From JAWCLZ01 sp038850275 (GTDB lineage: Archaea; Halobacteriota; JAWCLZ01): a stretch of DNA of 5,706 bases. The stretch covers positions 1 to 5,706 of the forward strand of contig JAWCLZ010000046.1 in NCBI GenBank assembly GCA_038850275.1. Direction: 5' to 3'. Below, one piece after another: positions 1-5,291 of the stretch (positions within the stretch are counted from its first letter, which is position 1; each line of letters begins with the position of its first letter). Position numbers and translations under genes: made by a program. Below the pieces are notes generated by a model. That model saw only the letters and a list, made by a program, of their open reading frames with translations, made no database searches and was not told the DNA's origin.

Positions 1-2
1 AT

Positions 3-350
3 CAACTTGAAGAGGACAAGATTCGCTTCGATTTTAATTTAGAAAAATTCGATAGAAGAATACTTGAAGAGTACATCGAGAAAGCCAACGAGTTATTCAA
101 GAAAGACATAGAGGTGAAGTGGTATGAGCTATCTAGAGAAGAAGCTCTTAAAATCCCAGGGGTTATAAAGATGGCTGGGGCTTCTCCACCAGATTTACCT
201 CGCTTGCGTATAGTTGAAATAGTTGGTATTGATAAGCAAGCGGATGGTGGAACGCATGTTAAAAATCTAAGGGAAGTGGGGCATTTAAAGCTTCTGAAAG
301 CTGAAAACAAAGGGAAGAACAATAGAAGAGTATACCTAACCTTGATATAA
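3..350 (+). CDS. AlaX-like alanyl-tRNA editing protein (C-terminal part, 5' end outside window)
   Basis: The frame is open from the left edge to a TAA stop, giving the last 115 residues of a larger protein. Members of this family are free-standing relatives of the AlaRS editing domain that hydrolyse Ser- or Gly-mischarged tRNA(Ala) in the cytoplasm. Visible family signatures are DFNLEKFDRR near the start of the fragment, REEALKIPG with a following PP, RIVEIVGID, QADGGTHVKN (bases 237-266) and ENKGKNNRRVYLTL at the C-terminus. The HxxxH half of the metal site would lie in the missing N-terminal part. The second half is normally described as CxxxH; here the Cys position is Asp (GAT, 243-245), while the His is kept (255-257). 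An internal GTG at 114 is not the true start, because the similarity continues upstream of it. It could alternatively be the tail of a longer AlaX with an N-terminal AlaRS-like domain. Confidence 0.85.
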   Translation, partial: QLEEDKIRFDFNLEKFDRRILEEYIEKANELFKKDIEVKWYELSREEALKIPGVIKMAGASPPDLPRLRIVEIVGIDKQADGGTHVKNLREVGHLKLLKAENKGKNNRRVYLTLI

Positions 351-379
351 TATAAATATAATATAAAAATATTAATATT
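345..379 (+). promoter_or_regulatory. TATA-box promoter of the radical SAM gene, probably leaderless
   Basis: An almost pure A/T stretch covers the stop of the upstream gene and the whole gap to the next ATG. The best TATA element, TATAAATATA (351-360), is centred about 26 bases before the ATG at 380. That is the usual distance from an archaeal TATA box to the transcription start. No purine-rich ribosome binding site lies in front of the ATG, so the transcript probably starts at or next to the start codon. The gene therefore appears to be transcribed independently of the AlaX-like gene, although the gap is only 29 bases. Confidence 0.65.
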
Positions 380-1231
380 ATGGTTTATCAGCGTTTTCTA
401 ACCCCTGAATTCAAGCCATTTGATCCCCTTGAACTTGCTGGAGAAACTGAGAAACTAGTAACCAGGCAGGGGAAAGATGGCTTGGAGAGGAAATACATTG
501 GTATTTATTCCGCTCCAGTATATAGAGGAATTGCCACTGGATATGCTGCAGGCTGCTGCTTGCGCTGCATTTACTGCTGGACAGATTGGTCTAGAGATTA
601 TCCTGAGAAATTTGGAGTTTTCTATTCCCCTAGGGAAGCTGCGGAAAAACTATTTAAAGCAGCTAGAGAGGGCATAACTGCACCTGGCTGGGAGAGATTT
701 AAATACCTTAAGGTAAATAAACTCCGCCTCTCAGGCTGCGAGCCCACAATTGGAAAGGCACATTTACTTGCTCTACTTGAATATGTGGAGAAATCAAGCT
801 ACCCCTTCTATTTAGAAACCAATGGCATAATCCTAGGCGTGGATAGAGATTATGTGAAGAAATTAGCTAGGTTCTCTAAATTCCTCTATGTTAGAGTTTC
901 CTTCAAAGCAGCTACATCAGAGGGGTTTACTAAAAGAACTGGTGCCATTGGCGAGTACTATGAACTTCCCTTTAAAGCACTTAAATATCTCTTAGACGAG
1001 GGAATCTCTGCAAGAGCAGCTGCAATGACCGATCCTAGGATAATGCCCGTTGGGGAAAGGGAAATTTTAATAGAGAGATTAAATGAAATCGATCCAGCTG
1101 CAAATTACTCAGAAACACTAGAGGAAGAGCAAATAGATGCCTATGATACCACAATTAAAAGATTAAAGGCAGCTTCAGATTTGGAATTCGCTAAAAAACT
1201 AGAGAAAGCAATCTTGAATAAAAGAATTTAA
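380..1231 (+). CDS. Uncharacterised archaeal radical SAM protein
   Basis: This is a 283-residue protein with a radical SAM cluster motif CxxxCxxC at Cys59, Cys63 and Cys66 (GCCLRCIYCW), with an aromatic before the last Cys as expected. These residues should hold a [4Fe-4S] cluster that cleaves S-adenosylmethionine to start radical chemistry. Further family signatures follow in order: LRLSGCEPTIG (residues 115-125) at the position of the SAM-binding GGEP motif, LETNGI (145-150), VRVSFKA (171-177) and a conserved-looking AAAMTDPRIMP (213-223). All five cysteines (59, 60, 63, 66, 120) sit at the predicted active site, so there is no sign of an auxiliary SPASM-type cluster. The size fits a partial TIM barrel of the PflA-activase or NrdG-like kind, but the substrate cannot be predicted. 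The ATG at 380 is chosen because it sits about 26 bases after the TATA box. Confidence 0.9.
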   Translation: MVYQRFLTPEFKPFDPLELAGETEKLVTRQGKDGLERKYIGIYSAPVYRGIATGYAAGCCLRCIYCWTDWSRDYPEKFGVFYSPREAAEKLFKAAREGITAPGWERFKYLKVNKLRLSGCEPTIGKAHLLALLEYVEKSSYPFYLETNGIILGVDRDYVKKLARFSKFLYVRVSFKAATSEGFTKRTGAIGEYYELPFKALKYLLDEGISARAAAMTDPRIMPVGEREILIERLNEIDPAANYSETLEEEQIDAYDTTIKRLKAASDLEFAKKLEKAILNKRI

Positions 1232-1241
1232 GGGGATGGCT

Positions 1242-1290
1242 AAAAAGATGTAAGAGGTAAAAGCAGTAGCTGAAGTGAAAAGATAAAGCT
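1242..1290 (-). terminator. Possible pyrimidine-rich terminator for the minus-strand TIM-barrel gene
   Basis: The 97-base gap between the two convergent genes is purine-rich on the plus strand, so on the minus strand it gives short T tracts, the longest being five T's at 1246-1242 after several CTTTT runs. Archaeal termination often depends on such T-rich tracts without a hairpin. The tracts are short, so this is a weak call. Apart from a direct repeat of AGCTGAAG (1268-1275 and 1287-1294), nothing else is visible in the gap. Confidence 0.2.
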
Positions 1291-1328
1291 GAAGATATAT
1301 AGTGTGGCTAGTGAAGTTATCAAATTCC

Positions 1329-1907
1329 TCAAATTGAGAGAAAAGCCTCCACTTTTTTAACATCCTCTCTCAATAGCTCTTCATACCAAGGCATGTATTC
1401 TAAAACTATGCATCCACTGTATTGCTTAACCTTTAAAAGTGAGAGTAGCTCAAACACAGGATATCTACCAGTGCCTATTGGTAAATGTTCATCACCCTTT
1501 ATTTGATCGCTTAAATGTATAGCTTCAATTTTCCTCAAACAGAATTCAACTTCACTCAAACTATTCTCAACCTCAGCGTGACTAGTATCATAAGTTAGCT
1601 TTAAAAAGGGCATATTGAAAGCGCTATACATATCCCTAGCCCTTGCTATCCATTTATAGCTCGAGCTAGGGAAGTTTTCATAAGCAAGAATTACCCCAAT
1701 TTCATTTATCTCCCCTGCTAGTTCACTTAGCTTAGCCATAGCTAGTTCTCTATTACCCCGCTGAGGATGAAGGGAAATCAATTCAACTTCATATTCCCTC
1801 TTGATGAATCTTAATACATCTAAGAAATCCTCATCGAAAACATCAATAGTTGGAGCGTGAACGCTGCAAACCTTTATATTAAGCTCCCTAAGGCTTTGCT
1901 TTAGCAT
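1329..1907 (-). CDS. TIM-barrel metal-dependent protein, AP endonuclease 2 / sugar phosphate isomerase family
   Basis: Counting from the ATG at 1907, this is 192 residues. It shows the regular run of barrel strands ending in metal-site residues that marks the xylose-isomerase-like / endonuclease IV superfamily: VCSVHAPT (strand 3, His17), LISLHPQ (strand 4, His47), ILAYENFP (strand 5, Glu77), LTYDTSHAE (strand 6, Asp106 and His109), IHLSDQ (strand 7, His130 and Asp133), HLPIGTGRYP, and IVLEYMP (strand 8, Glu169). The substrate could be a sugar, a sugar phosphate or damaged DNA; the short length without extra DNA-binding loops favours an isomerase-like role. The family normally begins with two more strands, and these are found in the same frame upstream of this ATG (see 1908-2033). 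The annotated start therefore gives an incomplete barrel and is probably not the ancestral one. The gene converges with the radical SAM gene. Confidence 0.75.
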   Translation of the reverse strand: MLKQSLRELNIKVCSVHAPTIDVFDEDFLDVLRFIKREYEVELISLHPQRGNRELAMAKLSELAGEINEIGVILAYENFPSSSYKWIARARDMYSAFNMPFLKLTYDTSHAEVENSLSEVEFCLRKIEAIHLSDQIKGDEHLPIGTGRYPVFELLSLLKVKQYSGCIVLEYMPWYEELLREDVKKVEAFLSI

Positions 1908-2051
1908 GCGATGATCGATTGAAAAAAATTGCTTTTTCTTATAAAAAGATAGCTGTATCGCTAGTTCTGCTAAATTGCTTAAGTCATATTCATTTGAATA
2001 AATAAACTTTGAGGCAAGTACCTTTATCTTTATTTATTTACCCCAAGTCAT
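1908..2051 (-). other. In-frame 5' extension of the TIM-barrel gene lacking a normal start codon
   Basis: Upstream of the ATG at 1907 the frame stays open for 42 codons to a TAA at 2036-2034. The translation, including KVLASKFIYSNEYDLSN, LAELAIQL and QFFSIDHR, looks like strand 1, helix 1 and strand 2 of the same barrel. It contains no ATG, GTG or TTG. The first codon after the stop is ATA (2033-2031), giving IKIKVLASKF where MKIKVLASKF would be expected, and GGGGT lies six bases before it. Beyond the TAA an ATG at 2051-2049 is in the same frame (MTWGK then stop). About 27 bases upstream of that ATG is TAATATTTAA (2082-2073), a possible TATA box. This fits a lost start codon, a nonsense mutation, initiation at ATA, or a sequence error. 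Confidence 0.5.
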
Positions 2052-2111
2052 TGCCTTAAGAAATTGAGGTAGTTAAATATTACGTTTAAAAAGCAGTGAG
2101 TAATCTAAGGA

Positions 2112-2181
2112 CTCGCCTCTCTCATTCCAAGGTTATTTTCTAGTGATGTTAACGATGAAGTACACTCTATAGGAAGGCGAG
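2112..2181. repeat. GC-rich 7-bp inverted repeat in the intergenic region
   Basis: CTCGCCT at 2112-2118 and AGGCGAG at 2175-2181 are exact reverse complements with 56 bases between them, in an otherwise AT-rich gap between the TIM-barrel promoter region and the end of vapC-1. The arms could close a structured RNA or be a relic of an inserted element. No tRNA, box C/D or box H/ACA signature was recognised between the arms. No gene is seen in the gap 2052-2235. Confidence 0.3.
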
Positions 2182-2194
2182 ATTAAATGGTTTT

Positions 2195-2264
2195 TGGCTC
2201 TTTTTCTTTAAAGGGTTTACTAGGTGTATTAGAATCTAATGGCTCTCGTTCTCTTTACTAGGTG
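2195..2264. repeat. Imperfect direct repeat at the 3' end of vapC-1
   Basis: Two similar blocks lie next to each other. One (2195-2226) is downstream of the vapC-1 stop and the other (2240-2264) covers its last codons. Both begin with TGGCTCT and end with the same 11 bases, TTTACTAGGTG (2216-2226 and 2254-2264). The inner part differs by a 7-base length change. On the minus strand this means the toxin's C-terminal coding end (PSKENESH) was partly duplicated past the stop, in another frame. Confidence 0.55.
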
Positions 2265-2610
2265 CTTCAGCAAGTTTTAGGCCAAATTCAGTTAATCTTT
2301 CGAAGTGTTTGTCGCTTGTTTTCAGCGTCATTTCCTGGGATATAGCTGTTGCTGCTATGAGTAGGTCGGCGTCAGGGAGTGATATGCCCATATTTTTAAG
2401 CTTTTGGTATAGGTTGCAGTAGGCTTCGATAATTTGGTTATCTAGGTTTTGTATATTGAAGCTTTCCTCGAGTAATTCCTTGACTTTGGGTCTCTTCTTG
2501 GCTTCTAGTCCTCTTAATACTTCGAGGAGGGTTATGATTGAGATAACTCCTATTTCATATTTTTTCTCTCGGAGCAATTCTATGATTGCATCTGTGTCGA
2601 GTAGGTTCAT
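2236..2610 (-). CDS. vapC: VapC-family PIN-domain toxin (pair 1)
   Basis: This 124-residue protein has the layout of a VapC toxin, a small Mg-dependent endoribonuclease that cuts RNA (often tRNA or rRNA) when its antitoxin is lost. The acidic active-site residues of the PIN fold are visible: Asp5 in NLLDTDAII, Glu30 in ITLLEVLRG, Asp80 (with Asp82) in LPDADLLIAATA, and Asp100 in TSDKHFERL. The length is typical, and nothing suggests inactivation. Its ATG overlaps the antitoxin stop by four bases (ATGA, 2610-2607), which implies translational coupling. The last residues (SKENESH) lie in a partly duplicated DNA segment and are probably not part of the conserved fold. Confidence 0.93.
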   Translation of the reverse strand: MNLLDTDAIIELLREKKYEIGVISIITLLEVLRGLEAKKRPKVKELLEESFNIQNLDNQIIEAYCNLYQKLKNMGISLPDADLLIAATAISQEMTLKTSDKHFERLTEFGLKLAEAPSKENESH

Positions 2611-2846
2611 CTAAGTTCGAACCTCTCTCTAAACTCTTTGCTGGATTCAAGTATGTTTTTCAGGTCTTCCCTTGTGAGTGTGTTTGCCAGCTCTTCGAAG
2701 GCTTTCTTGCCCTTTAACCTCTTAACCTCAGCATATAGGTTGAGTAGAAATTTACCCCATTCATCTTTACCCTTTGCTTTCTCCAGAAGTTTTTTAACAT
2801 CAGATGGAACTGAGATTGTTGCATACTTCCCCAAAATTATCACCAT
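2607..2846 (-). CDS. vapB: VapB-type antitoxin, ribbon-helix-helix-like (pair 1)
   Basis: This small 79-residue protein sits immediately upstream of vapC-1 and overlaps it by four bases. The N-terminus, GKYATISVPSDVKKLLEKAK, fits a DNA-binding beta strand followed by a helix, as in ribbon-helix-helix antitoxins. The C-terminal KEFRERFELR is a charged, aromatic-containing tail of the kind that wraps the PIN toxin's active-site groove. The expected role is to neutralise the toxin and to repress the operon with it. The ATG at 2846 is followed directly by a GTG codon that could also serve as start. The fold assignment is less certain than for the other two antitoxins because the helix-turn region is divergent (KGKDEWGKFLLNLYAEV). 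Confidence 0.85.
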   Translation of the reverse strand: MVIILGKYATISVPSDVKKLLEKAKGKDEWGKFLLNLYAEVKRLKGKKAFEELANTLTREDLKNILESSKEFRERFELR

Positions 2847-2851
2847 ATAAC

Positions 2852-2865
2852 TATATAGCTATATA
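2852..2865. promoter_or_regulatory. Palindromic operator candidate of vapBC-1
   Basis: TATATAGCTATATA is a perfect 14-base palindrome lying 5 bases upstream of the vapB-1 ATG, between the start codon and the predicted TATA box. A dimeric ribbon-helix-helix antitoxin binding here would block promoter opening, which is how such operons are usually autoregulated. The A/T-rich context raises the chance of coincidence, but the central AGCT makes the element distinct. Confidence 0.45.
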
Positions 2866-2870
2866 ACAAC

Positions 2871-2880
2871 ATATATATTT
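2871..2880 (-). promoter_or_regulatory. TATA box of vapBC-1
   Basis: Read on the minus strand, AAATATATAT is centred about 29 bases upstream of the vapB-1 ATG. No ribosome binding site precedes the ATG, so the mRNA is probably leaderless or has a leader of only a few bases. Confidence 0.5.
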
Positions 2881-2961
2881 TTTGTTTAATTGCTTACTTT
2901 CCTTTTCCCTGCTTTAAAGAAAGTTCTTTTAATTGGAAGAGTGATTTAAAAGAAGAGATCT

Positions 2962-2966
2962 AGGAG
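2962..2966 (+). promoter_or_regulatory. Shine-Dalgarno site of the flippase gene
   Basis: AGGAG ends 7 bases before the ATG at 2974, a good spacing. It decides the start, because an ATG at 2968-2970 just upstream is followed at once by TAG. The presence of this site means the mRNA has a leader, unlike most genes here. A possible TATA box, TTTTAATT (2927-2934), lies about 43 bases before the ATG. Confidence 0.5.
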
Positions 2967-2973
2967 AATGTAG

Positions 2974-4218
2974 ATGAAAATTTGGATTCCTAGGAGCAAA
3001 GGGGAGTTTAAGGAGCATTTAAGGGACCCACTTTATAAGAATTCTTTTTTCATCATGCTCTCCTCAGTTTCTAATGCTATCTTTGGTTTTTTCTTTTGGA
3101 TGGTTGCAGCTAGGCTTTATCCTAAGAGTGAAGTTGGAGTTGCCACGGCTTTAATTTCTTCTTTAAGTTTACTTATTTTATTCACTAGATTTGGCTTTCC
3201 TCAGTCTTTAATTAGATTTTTCCCTGAGATGGATAGGAGCAGAGTTTTTTTTACCTCGGTTTTAATTACCACTCTCTCTGCTTTTTTACTTGGCTTCTTC
3301 TTCATTTTAAGCCTTGATTTTTGGTCCCCTGGTCTTGCTATTGCTAGGGATTACGCGGCTATTTATCTAATTTTCCTCGCTATTAGCTCTATTTCTTCTT
3401 TAACTGCAGTTGCATTCATTGCTTTAAGGAAAGCTGAATTTGATTTTATTCAAAGTGTTTTAATGGGCTTTAAAATTCTCTTCTTACCCCTCTTGGTTTT
3501 CCTAGGAGCGCTGGGTATTTTCACTTCAATTGGCCTGGCTTCTTTGCTCTCCCTTTCCCTCTCCCTTTTTTTTCTCTTTAAGTTTGGTTTGAGGTTCTCT
3601 GGTTTGGATAGGGTTTTTTTGAATGAAAGTTTTCACTTCTCAATTGGCAATTATATAGCTGGGTTGTTAAATAGCACGCCTAGTCTTATTTTACCCATTT
3701 TAGTTCTCAATATTCTGGGTGCTGAGGAAGCTGCTCATTATTACATTGCCTATGCAATTGGGGTTTTTCTATTTATAATTCCAGGTGCTTTTAGCACTTC
3801 CCTATTTGTCGAAGGGAGCTATGGCGAGGCGCTGAGAATTAAGACCTTGAAGTCTTTATTCGGCGTATTTTTATTACTCATTCCAGGAGTGGTTGTTATT
3901 TATTTCTTCGCTGGCTATTTGCTTGATTTAATTGGAAGGGGTTATATTGTAGGGTTGGATTTACTCAGATATATCGCATTTTCTAGTTTATTTGCTGTTC
4001 CACTTCATATTTATATCTCCATTAAGGAGGTCCAGAGGGATGTTAAAGCCTTGGTTTCAATTACCTTTTTGCTTTCCTTGCTCTTGCTTAGCTTGAGCTA
4101 TTTCTTTATGATTAAATTTGGAATAGTTGGTGTGGGAATTGCTTGGCTAATTAGCTATGGTTTTTGCGGTTTATATGCGATAATTAAGGCTTGGAGAGAG
4201 AAGTGGATTTGCTGGTAA
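2974..4218 (+). CDS. Wzx/RfbX-like polysaccharide flippase (MOP superfamily membrane protein)
   Basis: This 414-residue integral membrane protein has about 12 hydrophobic segments, roughly at residues 22-46, 53-72, 92-115, 125-152, 164-180, 183-202, 222-246, 254-276, 294-314, 330-350, 358-380 and 383-405. The first segment with its SVSNAIFGFFFWMVAARLYP, followed by EVGVATALISSLSLLILFTRFGFPQSLIRFFPE, matches the start of lipid-linked oligosaccharide flippases. In those proteins the transporter moves glycan-lipid intermediates across the cytoplasmic membrane for surface polysaccharide or protein glycosylation. The short basic N-terminus before segment 1 is typical, and there is no signal peptide. 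The gene is transcribed away from vapBC-1 and has no glycosyltransferase neighbour in the window, so its glycan is unknown. The reading frame is intact; its very T-rich composition reflects the Phe, Leu, Ile and Val content. Confidence 0.85.
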   Translation: MKIWIPRSKGEFKEHLRDPLYKNSFFIMLSSVSNAIFGFFFWMVAARLYPKSEVGVATALISSLSLLILFTRFGFPQSLIRFFPEMDRSRVFFTSVLITTLSAFLLGFFFILSLDFWSPGLAIARDYAAIYLIFLAISSISSLTAVAFIALRKAEFDFIQSVLMGFKILFLPLLVFLGALGIFTSIGLASLLSLSLSLFFLFKFGLRFSGLDRVFLNESFHFSIGNYIAGLLNSTPSLILPILVLNILGAEEAAHYYIAYAIGVFLFIIPGAFSTSLFVEGSYGEALRIKTLKSLFGVFLLLIPGVVVIYFFAGYLLDLIGRGYIVGLDLLRYIAFSSLFAVPLHIYISIKEVQRDVKALVSITFLLSLLLLSLSYFFMIKFGIVGVGIAWLISYGFCGLYAIIKAWREKWICW

Positions 4219-4286
4219 AGTTCATATTGCTTAATACTCATGAATATTAACTTCTTCGCGCTCATCGCTACTTAAAAGTAAAAAAA

Positions 4287-4338
4287 TGGGGATATTTTTA
4301 AATATTGGGAAATATAATCTATTTTGGGGATAATTTTT
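4287..4338 (+). promoter_or_regulatory. vapBC-2 promoter with a direct repeat flanking the TATA region
   Basis: TGGGGATATTTTT (4287-4299) and TGGGGATAATTTTT (4325-4338) are near-identical and lie 38 bases apart. TTTTAAATA (4296-4304) is a likely TATA box that would place transcription near 4325-4327, just before the second copy. GGGGAT in that copy also serves as a plausible ribosome binding site for the TTG at 4337. Another A/T-rich element, AATATAAT (4311-4318), could instead drive a leaderless message. The paired repeats are candidate binding sites for the AbrB-type antitoxin. Confidence 0.4.
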
Positions 4339-4561
4339 GAAAGTGGAAATTAAAAAAATTGATTCACAGGGTAGGGTTATATTACCAATTTCTTGGAGGA
4401 GAAGGATGAAGGTAGATGAAGTAGTGGTTGTCGAGGGGGAAAGGAAGGTTGAGATTTTCCCAAGGGATGTGGATCTATCTAAATACCTAGATTCTGTAGA
4501 GGTAGAGGTTGGCGCCTTCGAGGACTATCATAGATTGAGGGGGGAGCTGAGGAAGAAATGA
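4337..4561 (+). CDS. vapB: AbrB/SpoVT-type VapB antitoxin (pair 2)
   Basis: This 74-residue protein has an N-terminal swapped-hairpin AbrB domain. IDSQGRVILPISWRRRMKV (residues 8-26) holds the family core of Gly12-Arg13, Ile15-Pro17 and the following basic helix. The C-terminal part (LSKYLDSVEVEV and the Lys/Arg-rich tail) is expected to bind the toxin. It is the antitoxin of the downstream vapC-2, which overlaps it by four bases. No ATG is available in this frame near the domain. TTG at 4337 is chosen because GGGGAT lies 5 bases before it; GTG at 4343 is the alternative and would shorten the protein by two residues. Confidence 0.9.
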   Translation: MKVEIKKIDSQGRVILPISWRRRMKVDEVVVVEGERKVEIFPRDVDLSKYLDSVEVEVGAFEDYHRLRGELRKK

Positions 4562-4977
4562 GGTTCATTGATGCAAATGTTTTCATCTATGCGGTGTTAA
4601 AACTTAAGAGGGAGTTGAGTGAAAGGGAGCGGGGGATAAAAAATGCTTCAAAGGAGATATTTAAAAGGGTGAATGAGGGTGAAGAAGTTGTAACAACGGT
4701 AGTGCATTTGAGTGAGGTGGCGAATGTATTGGAGGATGCTGGAGGTCTTAGTTTTGCAATCTCTTTCATAAGAGATATATTTCTTAAGAGAAATGTTCAA
4801 GTTGAAGCAGTTAGCGATAAAGATTATATGGAGAGTGTTTTATTCTCAGAGGAGAAAGGGGTTAGTATTAATGATGCCCTTGCTTATATATCGATGGAAA
4901 GGAGGGGGATAAGGGAGATTTATACTTTTGATAAGCATTTCGAAAACCTTGGTGATGTTAAAGTAATTAATTATTAA
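4558..4977 (+). CDS. vapC: VapC-family PIN-domain toxin (pair 2)
   Basis: This is a 139-residue PIN-domain ribonuclease toxin. Acidic active-site residues are Asp5 in RFIDANVFIYAV, Glu53 in VVHLSEVANVL, Asp106 in SINDALAYISM and Asp125 in YTFDKHFENLGDV, all in the expected order and spacing. The region of residues 16-40 is strongly charged and helical, which is common in archaeal VapC proteins. The ATG overlaps the antitoxin stop as ATGA (4558-4561), so the pair is translationally coupled. It differs clearly from the pair 1 toxin in sequence, which argues against a recent duplication between the two. The gene appears intact. Confidence 0.93.
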   Translation: MRFIDANVFIYAVLKLKRELSERERGIKNASKEIFKRVNEGEEVVTTVVHLSEVANVLEDAGGLSFAISFIRDIFLKRNVQVEAVSDKDYMESVLFSEEKGVSINDALAYISMERRGIREIYTFDKHFENLGDVKVINY

Positions 4978-4981
4978 ATTA

Positions 4982-5041
4982 GGTGAAGATTGGGCGGATG
5001 TAGTGGAAGATTTACTTAGAAGAATCCAGATTAAGAGATAA
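4982..5041 (+). pseudogene. Possible antitoxin C-terminal remnant
   Basis: A 19-codon frame ends in TAA at 5039-5041 and reads GEDWADVVEDLLRRIQIKR. It has no start codon of its own apart from an internal GTG. Its amphipathic, acidic-then-basic character resembles the end of a small archaeal antitoxin, and it sits directly before the vapC remnant, where a vapB should be. The fragment is too short to assign with any certainty. Confidence 0.25.
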
Positions 5042-5291
5042 AAGGATTTCTAAACATCGTCAATCTCACGGAATTTAATTGTATCCTCAATCGAAGAGAC
5101 ACTGCAATAGCGGAAGATCGCTTATGGAAATTTGAAATTTGAGTCCTTTTTTATTAAATTGATTAATGCCTCTTTTGGGAGACCTTTGATGGAAATTCCA
5201 AGCCTGGCAGTAGATATGTGGTGTATTCTTGACCATGCATCGCTCTTCTAAGGCATTTTTTCCAATTAGGGCATAAGATTTATGTATTCGA
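5035..5291 (+). pseudogene. Frameshifted, truncated vapC (PIN-domain) remnant
   Basis: Three consecutive pieces in three different frames read like the middle and end of a PIN-domain toxin. Frame 5035-5142 gives NIVNLTEFNCILNRRD with a Glu in the position of the second PIN acidic residue, followed by TAIAEDRLWKFEI and a stop. Frame 5141-5251 gives IKLINASFGRPLMEIP and PSLAVDMWCILDHAS, resembling the SLADcyxLAxAS block that holds the third acidic residue. Frame 5250-5291 gives KAFFPIRA, a stop, then DLCIR, resembling the final Asp region. The N-terminal LDTN block is missing. This implies at least two frameshifts, an in-frame stop and a deletion. The assignment rests on motif order alone. An overlapping minus-strand reading is discussed among the rejected items. 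Confidence 0.45.

Noticed and set aside
2..322. A 106-codon minus-strand open frame opposite the AlaX-like gene
   Set aside because: It is Ser/Phe-rich antisense of a clearly recognised coding region and shows no family features.
1243..1294. Possible box C/D small RNA (two CTGA boxes at 1269-1272 and 1288-1291)
   Set aside because: No acceptable C box (RTGATGA) is present at proper spacing; the CTGA copies come from a simple AGCTGAAG direct repeat.
2141..2160. C-box-like GTGATGT and CGATGAAG inside the inverted repeat
   Set aside because: There is no partner D box (CTGA) nearby, so a box C/D RNA is not supported.
2638..2850. A 70-codon plus-strand frame opposite vapB-1
   Set aside because: Antisense shadow of the antitoxin gene, and its 3' end falls in that gene's own promoter region.
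4269..4280. Short inverted repeat TACTTAAAAGTA upstream of vapB-2
   Set aside because: Five-base arms in AT-rich DNA are expected by chance; the longer direct repeat nearby is the better operator candidate.
4991..5062. tRNA-like start GGGCGGATGTAGTGGAAGA
   Set aside because: There is no GGTTCRA T-loop or matching acceptor strand downstream, so no cloverleaf can be formed.
5147..5152. Six-T run as terminator for vapBC-2
   Set aside because: It lies about 170 bases past the toxin stop inside the vapC relic, and is too short and isolated to call.
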